DNA of 64,000 bases from Calcarisporiella thermophila CBS 279.70 (lineage: Eukaryota; Calcarisporiellomycota). A model generated the notes under the pieces. The model had not been told where the DNA came from, ran no database searches, and was given only the letters and a program-made list of their open reading frames with translations. The stretch lies in assembly GCF_041956535.1 (NCBI RefSeq), contig NW_027192196.1, forward strand, positions 452,921 to 516,920, in the 5' to 3' direction. Below, one piece after another: positions 25,030-36,567 of the stretch; position 1 is the first letter of the stretch, and each line of letters starts with the position of its first letter. A program made the position numbers and the translations under genes.

Positions 25030-27986
25030 ATGGATGGTATTAGTTGGAATACGGATGGAAATGTCGAAGTGCACGAAGCCAAACTCCTGGATGAGCTTTC
25101 GGCTTTAGAGGCTGTAAGGAAAACTCTCGACTCATGAAAGAATAAAGATGTTAATGGACTTGAATTTTCCAATTAGGCCAACATTCGCGCTGTTATCCTT
25201 TCGGATGAGAGAGCCAACGCTGTTATTGCACAAATAGATAGAGCAGTGGAGGAGCTTGATCGAATGAACGACTGGTTGAATTTGTGTCGTGCAGAACTTG
25301 AAGTAGGTGACAAAAGATGCTTTCAATTGATTTAATTTCGAATTCATACCACTATTGATATTTAGAGCATGGGGGAGGATATTCAAAAGATCGAGTCCCA
25401 AAACCGTGGTCTCCAAGTAGAGACGTCTAATCAGATTGCACTTATTAGCGAGCTAGAATCACTTTTGGTAACGATTTTATAGATTCTTTAGTTTTTTAAT
25501 GACACTAAATTGTTTTTCAGAAATCACTCTCTCTTTCAGAAAGTGTATTGACAACCCTTAAACAGGAATCGCTAGAATCATCGCAAGGACTTTCTAGGCT
25601 TGAAGATGCTGCTGGTGCGCTCATGCGCGTGCTTCATAATCGTTTTGAAGACGGACTCCAGGATCTTAAAGCGGTTCAAGAGCGGATGCAGGTTTACAAC
25701 GGACATAGCAATCAATTCTGCTCAAGGATATTTGAGTTTCTTCAGGTGATGCTTGCGGCTCAAGCGGAATCATGTGTAGGTATAGAAAGTGGTATGGGAC
25801 GAAAAGGAAAGCTGCGACTACGCCCACACGAGCAGGCTGAAAACGTGCTAATTAGATACAAAGGGTTGATATTGTGGATGAAAGAGATGGATCCAAGACG
25901 GTACAGTGAACTCCAAATGGTATGCATTTGCATTTTTACGATAGTATTGCGATTTATTGAAATATATATTTATTCAATGTACAATAGCTCTATTCCGCTA
26001 ACATGAGTAAACCATATAAATCTGAAGTTCGCGAGTTGATAGAATTAATAAAAGAGAAGCACCTATACCGAAAGGGCCAGAACGAGGAATTAGATTATGG
26101 TGATTATCATGCAGCTATTCCTTTCATTTAAAGTAATGTAATCAATTCTCTCTTTTATCTTCTCTTTAGTATTTGGAGCGGTTTCTAGTGTTACTAACAC
26201 AAAAGGTGTAATTTCTCCGACTTCAACCGTTTCCCCCCTACGAAACCTCCCAAGTTTTAGGGGAGGGAAAGGTGATGAGGATGGGAAAATGTCACCAGAA
26301 GAAGTATTCTGTCAGCACGTTTCCTGCTCACATTTCCTCCCGTTGACTTTATTTTCTATTAGGCTTTCTCACATGCGATTACTCAAATTATTCCTCTAAT
26401 GGCCCGCGAACAAAACTTCTTCTCTGATCTTTTCCACTTGCATCCCAAATCCCCTCGTTCCTATCTTGATCGGAATGAAACCAGTATGGGAATAAGCTTC
26501 GATTGGAATTCTCCAGGTGAGCCGATTAAGGATGTGAAGGTGCAGAAGAAACTCCTGTGAGCTACCTATTATTTTTTTTTTGCCATGAGGCTCCCAAAAG
26601 ATCTAATTTTTGGCCTTTCCTTTATTATTTTTTGATAGTGAAGTGATGGATGCTTTATTTGGAGGAGTGGGTGGTCAGTTGTCTAATTTTGCAGTATATG
26701 GGCTCAAATATGACAATACGTAAATAATTTAATTTCAACTTTTATATACCACTAATATTCAATAGATGTATGATTTCCTAGGCAATCAATTGGGATGCTC
26801 TCTGCAGTCGAATTTCAGCGCTCCAAATATAACGAAACTGCACACAAATACATCAACGGTATACTCTCCGATTTGCAGCGGCAATTGATGAATATTTTCG
26901 GAAAGTTTGTGGTAAATTATATATACATTTGGATTTTGATTCAAATTATTTCTAATTCATAAATTAATGCACACCTTTAATTTCTAGGATGAGCAAGTTA
27001 GAGTAATTGAAGAAACTAAAGTCACCTCCAAAAAACGAAAGGGGATTCTATCCTTTACGCGAACATTTCCTGTAAACTCACCTCCATGTTTCTTAAGTTT
27101 ACTATTGTAATTGCTTAACTTACGAATTATATAGCTCTTCTGCATGCGAATGGAGCAAGCTCTCATGTTTGGTGGCGAATCTGCTCCTCGTGATATCGTT
27201 GACTCTGCCTATGAGAAAATAATCAAGACTATGTTCGACTCAATAGAGACAATTGCGCGTGAAAGTGATCTTGGAAGTGATGACAAGGAGCAACTCAACG
27301 CTCATATTATGATGATAGGTAATTGTTGTATTTCTAATGAAAGCGGTTGAATATAAAGTGGCTAAGCACCCGTATTTTCTTAGAAAACATGCACCACTTT
27401 TATACGGAAATGCGTGGGAAGAAGCTACGAGTTTTGGAACCCTATGTCAATTATGCCAAGGCGGCCTACGATTCACACTTGAATTTATATATCAAGGATG
27501 TAATACGTAGACCACTCGGCAAACTCCTGGTAAGTGGCATTCGAATCCTGGATCATAGGTGTTTAATTTAGCGATCGTTTTAGGAGTACTTCAATGGCGT
27601 GGAAAATCTACTACGCACGACTGCCCCAAGTGAAATTCCTTTCCACGTCACCTTTAACAAGTCGGCACTGCGTAAAGTGCTGGCAAACTCTCCTGGCAAA
27701 GAAGTAAGTTCTCCGATAATAGATGGGAACCCAGCGGAAACTAACATCGAATTCATTTTAGATGAAGAAATCTCTTGAGATTTTATACAAGAGAGTAGAT
27801 AAGCATTTTTCTGAAGAAGAGGGGCTGCTTCAAGTAGTTTGGCACGGAATACAAGAGGAGTTTATAAAACAACACGAACGCTTTACTCGCCTAATTCAAA
27901 AGTGTTACCCGGATACAAACGCAACACTTGAATTCAGTATAAATGACCTGTTAAAATACTTTTCTGAACTAGCTAAGAGTCATTAG
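25030..27986 (+). CDS. SEC3: exocyst subunit Sec3 (EXOC1), apparently without the N-terminal PH domain
   Basis: Sec3 is an exocyst subunit that helps tether secretory vesicles to the plasma membrane. About 700 residues from around 13 short exons. The N-terminal part matches the Sec3 coiled-coil entry (LLDELSALEAANIRAVI, then MNDWLNLCRAELE and IQKIESQNRGLQVE, like human EXOC1 'MEEWLNVFNVKL' and 'IESRNNKLEMQ'). The C-terminal blocks are diagnostic: ENLLRTTAPSEIPF, GKEMKKSLEILYKRVDKHFS, LLQVVWHGIQEEFIKQ and LEFSINDLLKYFSELAKSH. I choose the ATG at 25030. The frame is open upstream to a TGA near 24950 with no other ATG, although a possible splice acceptor (TTCTAG) sits at about 24960. The PIP2/Rho-binding PH domain found at the N-terminus of Sec3 in yeast and animals is not visible in the 196 bp before the methyltransferase stop. 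Confidence 0.88.
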
Positions 27987-28267
27987 CCGGTATATTATAT
28001 TTTTATTTGTTGCTTCCATCACTTGGATTCATATTTAAAGATTTGTTTTTTTATTAATAATTTTTGAAACGGAGATTCGAATTCAAAAATCGGATCATGC
28101 CCTCAAAATTTGAAAATATCGCACAACCCCGCTAGTATTTTTTATTCCCGGAAACTATCTGGCACAAGAGTGTTGCTCTCCATCAATCAGTGTTCTGGGT
28201 GTCAATTAAATAGCCTGTCTTTTTATTTCGCAATTTCCAGATTCTCCTGTCGTTTACAGAAAGACAA

Positions 28268-29178
28268 ATGGCGCTTCGATTCTTGAAGCATTCCGCTGCT
28301 GGTTAGTATTCTAAAAGAGCACTCCCGCCGTGTTTTATGATGCATAATTGCTTTATCTTTGCATTTATGTCATGAACTTGAATACTAAAACCCCTGATCA
28401 AATTAAACTAATGTTAGCCTGGAGAAAGTCGGAATTCATAACCCGCCCAACGCTAGTTTCTATGCGCTCTTACTCTTCTCCTCCCCCTTCTCAGAAGCAA
28501 GTGGAACCGACCAAGTCCAATTTCATTGATGTGCTTCCTGGCAGTTCGTTAGCCGCCAAGTTGTCTTATCTAACGGCTGGAACCGGTTTATCTGCATATC
28601 TCATTTCGAAGGAGCTCTATGTCCTCAACGAAGAGACTTTAGTCCTGATATGCTTCGGTGGGCTTGTCTTTTCACTTGGCAAATATTTAAGACAGCCTTA
28701 TACTGAGTGGGCTGATGCGCATATTAATGTAGGCATTCTAGATGTCACCTCTCTTCATTCTATCTTACCTAATGAAAACTCTCTTTTACTTCTATACTAG
28801 AAACAAAGGGCAGTTCTCTTAGAGGCGCGTGAAAATCATAAATCAGCGGTGCAGGATCGTATCGATCAAGTCGGCCAAATGAAAGATGTCGTTGCGGTCA
28901 CAAAAGCATTATTTGATATGTCCAAAGACACTGCCCAAATGGAAGCTGAAATATTCGAGTTAAAACAACGTGTTGCAATGGCGCTAGAGGTTAAAAGTGT
29001 ACTCGATTCTTGGGTACGTTATGAGGCGTCGGTCCGTGAGCGTGAGCAAAAAGCTCTGGCAGCCGAGGTCATAACTAAAGTCATGGACGAGTTACAGGAC
29101 CCGAAGCTACAGGAACAAATTCTATCGGAGAGTCTTGCAGATGTTGATCGCATTCTCACCTCTGCAAAATCCCTTTAA
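28268..29178 (+). CDS. ATP4: mitochondrial ATP synthase subunit 4 (subunit b)
   Basis: Peripheral-stalk subunit b of F1Fo ATP synthase. Three exons give about 240 residues. Exon 1 encodes only MALRFLKHSAA and begins the mitochondrial presequence, which continues with WRKSEFITRPTLVSMRSYSS (Arg/Ser-rich, no acidic residues until later). Two hydrophobic segments follow (KLSYLTAGTGLSAYLIS and LVLICFGGLVFSLGKYL), then QPYTEWADAHI and a long charged helix ending DVDRILTSAKSL. This is the standard Atp4/subunit b layout. It lies 281 bp after SEC3 and 310 bp before Argonaute, same strand. Confidence 0.9.
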
Positions 29179-29488
29179 AATTAATTATATTTGAATAAAG
29201 CCTTGGAAATTTTTTTGCTCATTTCTTATTCTTTGTTGCTCTTTCTCTCTCCATCAAAGGTGCCATTCATAGCCATTTTTGCACAATTTGTGCGATCATA
29301 CGCTTAGAGCTTGCAAAATGAATGGATCAGGATGCTCCCAATCAATATGTAAAAAACAGGGAATCAGAAAAATTTCGAGTTAGGTTGGGGTCTCGGAAAC
29401 CTAATAAATAGGGGGTATTTTTCTATGCCTTGGAATCTTTTCCCTTTTCATTTTTTTTTCCCAACTCATTCCTTCATCCCGCTATTAA
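29179..29488. promoter_or_regulatory. Argonaute upstream region
   Basis: 310 bp between the ATP4 stop and the Argonaute start. AT-rich, with an AATAAA at about 29.19 kb that may serve ATP4 polyadenylation and a T-rich tract just before the Argonaute ATG. No other feature seen. Confidence 0.4.
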
Positions 29489-32400
29489 ATGGAGGTCGCG
29501 CTGGTAAAAAGACCCGGTTATGGAAGAGCTGGGCGTGCCACTCGTGTGCGTACGAATTACTACGAATTAGTCATTCCTAAATCCAGGAAGGACATTTATC
29601 AATATGATGTCACCATCGAACCTGATGTGCCCCCCGCTGCTAACCGCAATGTTTTCAAGGAGTTCGAAGCCATGCATTCGAAGAAACTTGGAGGACTACT
29701 TCTTGTATTTGATGGACGTAAAAATGCCTTTTCATCCTCCCGACTTCCATTGAAAAATGATTCGGAGAATTTTGAAGTACATTTGCTAAATTAGTTAATT
29801 TGTTTCGCTATTGAGTGAGGCTAAAAACTTTTCTATTATAGGTGACTCTTGCCGAAAGGACGAAAGGACCACCTAAGACATTCAGAATTAAGATAAAACT
29901 TGCGGCTAAAATTAACATGGAGGAGCTTTGGCAATACTTGAATGGGCAGCGAACTGACATTGCTTTATGCCAACACGGTATGATTTTAATCTAATTTTAT
30001 ACTGGCTCCTAGTTTTCTGATAGTTTTCCTTTTTGCCCTCCAGCCATTCAGGCTCTCGACGTTCTTATTCGCCATAAACCCTCGATGTCTCATGTCTCAT
30101 TTGGAGGCTCCTTTTTCATTCCGAACAACTCAAAGCGTATCTCAATGGGTGCTGAAATTTGGCAAGGGTATTACCAATCTGTCCGTCCAGCTCAAGGTAG
30201 ATAACACGGATACATTATATTGAGTTTTCATATAGTTGCCACGTGGTACTCTATCTTTGACACACAACATATTTATTATTTCTTTTTTTTTGTTTTTCTC
30301 AAGGCAAACTAATGCTCAATGTTGATGTCTCGCACACTGCCTTCCATCAATCGGGTCCTCTCATTGATTACGTTGCCAGCGTTCTCGGTCGTCCTCGAGA
30401 TGCACTGTTTAGAGGAATATCTGGCCCTGATCTCTCACGAATCGAACGTTCCGTTAAAGGCTTGGTCATAATGGTAACCCATCGTGGAGAAATGCGCCCA
30501 AAGTTCAAAATTACCAAGCTTTCGCCTGCTCCAGCCGACAGGATGATGTTTGCTGACAAAGAGAGCGGTAAAAAGATGAATGTTGCTGAATACTTTATGC
30601 AGCGATACAACAGGCGACTTGAGTATCCTATGCTTCCGTGTGTTATGGTGCGGAAAGACGTGTTCCTTCCAATGGAGGTTTGCTCCGTTTTGCCGGAACA
30701 ACGCATTACGCGCAAGCTTGCCGACCGTCAGCTAGCTGATATGATCCTCGAAACATGCACAAAACCACAAGAGCGTGCTGCTAAGATTCGCTCGGGAATT
30801 GATCTCCTGCAATTCGATAGGAACGAATACTTGAGCCAATTCGGTGTGGAGGTTAAAACGCAGATGACGACGGTTGAGGCTCGAGTTCTAAGCACCCCCG
30901 TTATCTCCTATCACAGAAGCTCGCGTGAAGCCGAGATTTCGCCGCGTGATGGAACATGGAATATGAAAAACAAGGTCCTTGCTGAAACAGTCAGACTTGA
31001 TTCTTGGGGTGTTGTGATATTTGTTCATAATCGTAAATTCTCAATGCAAGAAGCTAAGCATTTGGTTCGCGAGTTTTGCCAACAGTGCAATACTTGCGGA
31101 TTGGATGTCAGATACCGCTCACCCTACATTGAATTTGCAAACCCCCAGGGCGATGTTGAGAGGAGCATGAGGCAGGCCTTCAGCCGTGCCGATAGAGAAG
31201 CTAGAAAGCCACCCCAGTTAATGCTTGTTGTACTTCCGGATTCATCGATGCCTTTGTACGCCGAGGTGAAACGGATTGGTGATACGATTTTGGGAGTCCC
31301 TACGCAGTGTATGGTGTTCAATAAATGCCGTAGCGCGAAACCGCAATATCTAGCAAACGTGATCTTGAAGGTTAATGCGAAACTCGGTGGGGTCAACTCG
31401 ACCCTGTCACTCGACCAGCTCCCATTTTTTGCAAAGTGCCCAACGATCATCCTGGGTGCCGACGTGAATCACCCGGCTCCTAGCGACACCACCAGCCCTT
31501 CGATCGCCGCTGTTTGTGGCACCATTGACTCAACCGCCGCCCGCTATGCAACTGTTACCCGTCCACAACCTTCACGAATGGAAATTATCAAACATCTCTC
31601 GTCGATGGTAAAGGAATTGCTCAGAGCGTTTTATAAAACGGCGAGGTGTAAGCCCGAGCAGATACTTTTTTATCGTGATGGTGTCAGCGAAGGCCAATTT
31701 GGTGAGGTTATGCAATCGGAGATATCGGCCATTCGAGGTACAACTGATGAAGGAAATAGGTCTTCAGGTTTTCCTAACTCAACCACTCTTCTCCCTCACA
31801 TTTGTAGAGGCCTGCGCTTCGCTTGATAAAAACTACAACCCTCGACTGACCTTTCTTGTGGTGCAGAAGCGCCACCATACCCGTTTCTTCCCGATGGATA
31901 GAGAAGGGACCGATCGAAGCGGCAACTGTCTTCCTGGAACGGTATCATCGCCTGGATAATTACCTTTTCATCGACAACTCAATGTTTAATGCTTTCCACT
32001 TCGTGTTTGACCTTTCCCTATAGGTTGTGGAGAGAACTATCACGCATCCTTGGGGTTATGACTTTTTCATTCAGTCTCATCCCGGTCTCAAGGGTACAAG
32101 CAGTCCCACCCACTACTATGTCCTCGAAGACCAAAAGTATTATCTGCACTTATATATTGATATTTAAGATTGGCACTGAGTTGTATGCTTTGTAATTTTT
32201 AGCAATTTATCGCCCGACGAACTTCAAGAGCTCTCCTACAAGCTATGCTATACATATTGCAGAGCTACTAGGGCCGTTTCGTTGGTGCCACCTGCGTATT
32301 ATGCCCATTTATCTTGCCTGCGAGCACGGTATCATACGACCACTACGTGGTTGAGTAACTCGTATAGTTCCGGCAGTGAGCCTAAAGAGAAAGAATACAA

Positions 32401-32504
32401 AGAGGTGAGAGAGGAGATGAGATCAGGTAGGATTAAACCATTAAGATCGATTCCCGGTAACCAACTAACAAGCATTCTTGTTACTAGCGATGTATTTCGT
32501 CTAG
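29489..32504 (+). CDS. AGO: Argonaute, slicer residues intact
   Basis: RNA-silencing effector that uses a small guide RNA to bind and cut target RNA. The start [12 protein letters not shown] leads into an N domain, then DUF1785 ([18 protein letters not shown]), PAZ ([20 protein letters not shown]), MID ([31 protein letters not shown]) and PIWI. The catalytic tetrad appears complete: Asp in [12 protein letters not shown], the Glu finger in SRMEIIKHL, Asp in [11 protein letters not shown], and His in [25 protein letters not shown] and [20 protein letters not shown] are also present. PIWI is split by introns after SAIR, PGT and EDQ. The last intron appears to be only 31 nt (32457-32487), and splicing it gives the conserved Argonaute ending MYFV at a TAG at 32502-32504. 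Without it the frame runs on to 32614 with unrelated residues. It is an AGO-clade rather than a PIWI-clade protein by these motifs. Confidence 0.93.
32457..32487 (+). other. 31-nt last intron of Argonaute (predicted)
   Basis: Begins GTAAC, contains ACTAAC (branch-point-like) and ends TTACTAG. Removing it joins ATTCCCG to CGATGTATTTCGTCTAG, reading IPAMYFV-stop, the usual Argonaute C-terminus. It is about half the length of the other introns in this window. Confidence 0.7.
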
Positions 32505-33102
32505 ACCTGCAGCGTCTTAATAGTGCATCGATAATACAAGTAATATTCATCCAAGACGATTCATTGGAATTTCAGCAACACACCTACTATTGGGGCTATC
32601 TTACTAATGGATAAAATATTGGGGCGATTTATACTATAATAAATACAGCAGTTTTCTGTAGTAACCGCAATTTAGTGCCATAAATACACACGAAAGATGA
32701 CGCGAATTCACGAGGAATTAATGGATTGGGGGCTCTTGAAATGGTTTAGTCAATTAAAAAGGAACTCTATTTACTTCCGATTTCGAGTAATGTTCCTAGA
32801 AGATTTCGGATTGCTATCGTCTCGAGTGAGGAATAGGCCATATATCCCAATGAGCTTGGTTTTACCAATCATCCCTTTCTCAAATGTATAGCGGCTTTTC
32901 CTGCAAACTTATTTAGCCTTTATCTCCTAATAAACTATACCAATTTTTGATTTTCATTGTCACCGTGCACCCTTCTCCACAAGATTAATTTCGTGACTGA
33001 TTTCAACATGGCGCATGCAAATTTACAGTCACAAATGTTTACACACTAGACGAGTTCACTTATACTTCCTATTTCAGTGTTCACCGTTGCAAATTATTGA
33101 CA
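32505..33102. other. intergenic region, Argonaute to MPP10
   Basis: About 600 bp, AT-rich. A 64-codon frame at 32697-32891 has no recognisable features. TATAATAAAT near 32.63 kb could serve Argonaute 3'-end formation. Confidence 0.4.
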
Positions 33103-35485
33103 ATGTCGACACCGAAAGCACCCTTACTATCAGTTCCCCTGCTCCTAGAAGGGGAAGTATCATTCGTGAACCAAGTGGTAGATCACCCTGAGGTATTTTT
33201 TGCGGCCGATGATAACGTGACGAATCAAACTCGCAGTGCAGCCAAGCAGCTCTATGATCTTGCACGTCAATCGGATGGCATTTCAACCCCCTTCCCTACA
33301 CTCTTTATCGAAGGTTTCGATAATGAGCAGATCTGGGAGGAGCTTGCGCTGGTGAACACTCCATTCTTGGAGCTGGCCACGGAAAAATTAAAGAAATTGA
33401 AGGAATTTCGACCGAGGTAATATCAATAATCTGCTAAAACATTTTCGACATTAAATATAACCTCTTGCTTACATATAGTAAATTGGAAAATATGGCGAGT
33501 GAGTACAGCGATGAGGAAACTGCACTAGATGCGCCCTTGGATGAAGAGATGGAATCTATTAATGATATGGATGAGGATATGGAGCACAGTTTTGAGGACT
33601 TTGAAGATGAGGAAGAAATTGACGAAGAATTCGAGGACGAGGAATCAAATGACGATGATCAAGTTGGAGAAGAAGAAGAGAGTGGCGAAGAATACGACGA
33701 CGACGGCGAAGATGAAGAGACGGAGTAATTATTGAAGTTATTATATGTTAGCCGAATCTTGCTCATAGGAATTGTTATCTTTCCTAGATCCCAACGAAAG
33801 ACCAGTGAATTGGATGACGATTTTTTCAACCTGGATGAGTTTAATAAATATTCGCTCCAACTCGAGGAGGAAGAGATGCGACGACAAGAAAAGGAGGAGA
33901 ACGAAGAACTTAACGATGAAGACGAGAGTGAGGAAGAAGAGGAAGAGGAGATCGATATGACACAGGATCCAGACGACTTAGATATAGATAGTGAGGAAGA
34001 TGAAAAGCCAGTTGAAGGCAAGTATTTTTATATTAACTTACCATAGAAGCTTCATCTAACGATTTGTGTTCATTTCTATATATTCAGAGCTCATGTATGA
34101 CGACTTCTTTGCACCGCCTCGGAGGAAGGCTAAATCCAAGGGCAACCAAAAGAGATCTGTGCATTTCGAAGGAGTTAGCGAGGAAGAAGAAGAAGAGCAC
34201 GTTGACGACGACGAATCCGATAAAATTAATTCATCTAAGCAACCTAGAGATCTCTTCGCTGACGAGGAAGATGACTTGGATAACTCGGCTGGAAAATCCG
34301 AGTTCGAAAAAAGACAGGAACGGCTGAAGAAACAAATAGAGGCACTCGAGCAAGAAAATATCGCGGAAAAAGATTGGACATTGAAGGGTGAGGCTACGGC
34401 TAAAGCACGTCCTCTTAATAGCTTATTGGAGGAGGATTTAGAATATGATCATGTTTCCAAAGTAAATTATAACTTCGGTAATACTGATTGCCAAAATTTA
34501 TTGAAATCCATCCCTTTTTTTTTGTTTAGCCGGTGCCAGTGGTGACGCAGGAGATGACTGAATCGTTGGAAGATATGATTAAGAAGAGAATTCTTGACGT
34601 AATTGTTTTCTCTGATTTTATTTGTCTTCAAAAATGATCTAATTCCTTATTTTTTCGGATAAAGGGGGCATTTGATGATGTAGAGCGCAAACGAGATCCA
34701 ACATTCCGCCCGTTCCTTCCATCGAAACAAATCGAGCTCTCCGACGAAAAATCGAAGAAGTCGTTGGCTGAAATTTATGAGGATGAATACGTGCAACAAA
34801 CAACCGGCAACTTTACAAACGAGAAGGACGAAAAATTGCGAAAAGCCCACGAGGAAATCAATTTGCTATTCGGGGAGCTCTGCCAGAAGCTAGATTCCCT
34901 AAGCAACTTCCATTATACCCCCAAGCCTGTAAGGATTTTCAATCTGACGATAAGAGATAGATTAGGTTATGCTGATTGTGTTCAACTGTGTAGGCCAAGC
35001 CTGAGTTCACTGTGGTTGCGGACGTACCTACTATCGAGATGGAGGAGGTTATTCCTACTAACGCAAGCAATGCTACTCTACTGGCTCCGGAGGAAGTGTA
35101 TGAGAAGCCAAAGGGTGAGGTTAAGTCAGTGGAAGAAATGGACCAAGCCGAGCGAGCACGTTTGCGAGCTAAGAAGAAACGTGCGAAACAGCGTGAGAGG
35201 AAGCTGAAAGAGCGGGAGCAAAAAGTCATACAAAAGTATGTTGCTTACTGTGCGATTTGCCTTGCATTTTCAAGATGCTTACCACCTGTTTTCTATAGGA
35301 TCAACCCAGGCCTTGGTAACAAGCACACCCGTCAAAAGGCACTAGAGAGCTTGGCCTCCCAGCGAAATGTAACCATCATCGACAAAGAAGGGGCGAAAAA
35401 ACCAGCATCAGAACTTAAAAACCGCGGGAAATTGTCAACCAATGCCTCTAAAGAACCTTCGTCCTCAAGCAAATTAAAACTGTAA
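33103..35485 (+). CDS. MPP10: MPP10, U3 small nucleolar ribonucleoprotein component
   Basis: Mpp10 is an SSU-processome protein that with Imp3/Imp4 holds U3 snoRNA on pre-18S rRNA in the nucleolus. The ATG at 33103 (MSTPKAPLL) begins about eight exons. The N-terminal third has the family's LFIEGFDNEQIWEELAL. A very long acidic section follows (33.5-34.3 kb, mostly Glu/Asp), interrupted by the conserved FFNLDEFNKYS and MYDDFFAPP. The C-terminal half carries the diagnostic Mpp10 blocks: LNSLLEEDLEYDH, EDMIKKRILDGAFDDVERK, SLAEIYEDEYVQ and KLDSLSNFHYTPKP, followed by a Lys/Arg-rich stretch and HTRQKALESLASQRNVTIID. Exon joins through the acidic part are the least certain. Confidence 0.92.
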
Positions 35486-35869
35486 TTTTTTATTTACTTT
35501 CCATCGTGTGCTATGTAGATTGCCATTACCCCCTCTTTCTTTATCTATTTTCTTTTATTCAAGCGCATACTCGCACTTTCTTTTACCATTAATAATAGAA
35601 AATATCGACAATCAATCCCAATCAATCCATATAATTGAAAAATGTATTGAGAATGCATGTATGCTGCGCCTTGTATTTCAAAGTTGTAAATAGGGGCCGA
35701 AAAGAAAATAATGGTTCATCCTCCCTAAGATTGATTTTTGGATGGTTATGAAGGTAAATTTCAAAAAAAAGTTGAAGTTGTTTCGGTTATGCCTAATAAT
35801 TTTGCGTTTAGATTCCTTTTCAGAACTATTAACTGAAAAACAATCGAGTTATCCGAAAAACGATCCAAA
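35486..35869. promoter_or_regulatory. upstream region of the ubiquitin-like/S31 gene
   Basis: 384 bp, AT-rich. It starts with T/C-rich sequence downstream of MPP10 and becomes A-rich near the S31 start. I do not see a recognised ribosomal-protein promoter element. Confidence 0.4.
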
Positions 35870-36401
35870 ATGCATATTTTTGTTAAATCTCTCGACAGTA
35901 CCTTAGTTCTCAATGTCAACCCCTCAACCCAGGTTGAGGAGGTGAAAAACCTCATCCAGCAACGTGAAGGTACTGTTATGTTCAGTCACTACTTTCACAA
36001 TTTGCTCCTAATTTCATAATTCTTGTTCTATAGGCATTTCGGCCTCTGCCCAACGCCTCACTTTCGCCGGAAAACCTCTCTCTGAGGGCACGCTCGCCGA
36101 CTACGCTCTCGTTCCCGAGAGCACGCTTCACCTTTCTCTTGCATTGCTCGGTGGTGGCAAGAAACGTAAGAAGAAGACGTATACCACCCCAAAGAAAATC
36201 AAGCACAAGCGCAAGAAGGTCAAGCTCGCTGTGTTGAAGTACTACAAAGTCGATGCAAATGGAAAAATCACTCGACTCCGTCGCGAGTGCCCGAACGAAA
36301 CTTGCGGTGCCGGCGTGTTCATGGCATGGCATCCAGACCGCCAGTACTGTGGAAAATGTAGCCTAACCTATGTGTTCAAGAAGGAGGGCGAGGCTAAATA
36401 A
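35870..36401 (+). CDS. RPS31: degenerate ubiquitin-like domain fused to 40S ribosomal protein S31 (eS31/S27a)
   Basis: 155 residues from exons 35870-35969 and 36034-36401 (64-nt intron inside the ubiquitin-like part, at REG-I). The ribosomal half is ordinary eS31: [34 protein letters not shown], and a zinc finger with Cys spaced x4, x14, x2 (CPNETC ... YCGKC). It belongs in the 40S head near the decoding site. The N-terminal half is clearly ubiquitin-derived ([30 protein letters not shown]) but is only moderately similar to the almost invariant ubiquitin. By alignment it lacks one residue around Gly10/Lys11 and one at Arg54. Ile44 is Thr, Lys29, Lys33 and Lys63 are replaced, Lys48 is kept, and the tail reads LALLGGG instead of LRLRGG. 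The Gly-Gly cleavage site is kept. Confidence 0.93.
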
Positions 36402-36567
36402 TCTATCTGACAATTGGAATGTCTGGCGACTTTATGTTCAAAATAAATAAATCACGTATAGGGGCAAACGCATTCACATTCAAAAGATTGAGGAATTTTA
36501 TTTTCAGTAAAAAGTCATAAAAAACCTTCAATCTAACAAAGTGCTACAATACACGCAATGACAAAGT

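Noticed and set aside
24973-27986. First impression of COG6 for the coiled-coil trafficking gene
   Set aside because: The C-terminal blocks (LLRTTAPSE, LYKRVDKHFS, LLQVVWHG, DLLKYFS) are those of Sec3/EXOC1, not COG6.
32505-32614. Reading frame continuing past the Argonaute MYFV end
   Set aside because: It exists only if the 31-nt intron is kept; the extra residues have no Argonaute similarity.
33465-34021. Overlapping Ser-rich and Lys/Arg-rich frames opposite or beside MPP10
   Set aside because: Shadows of the acidic GAA/GAG/GAT codon tract of MPP10 in other frames.
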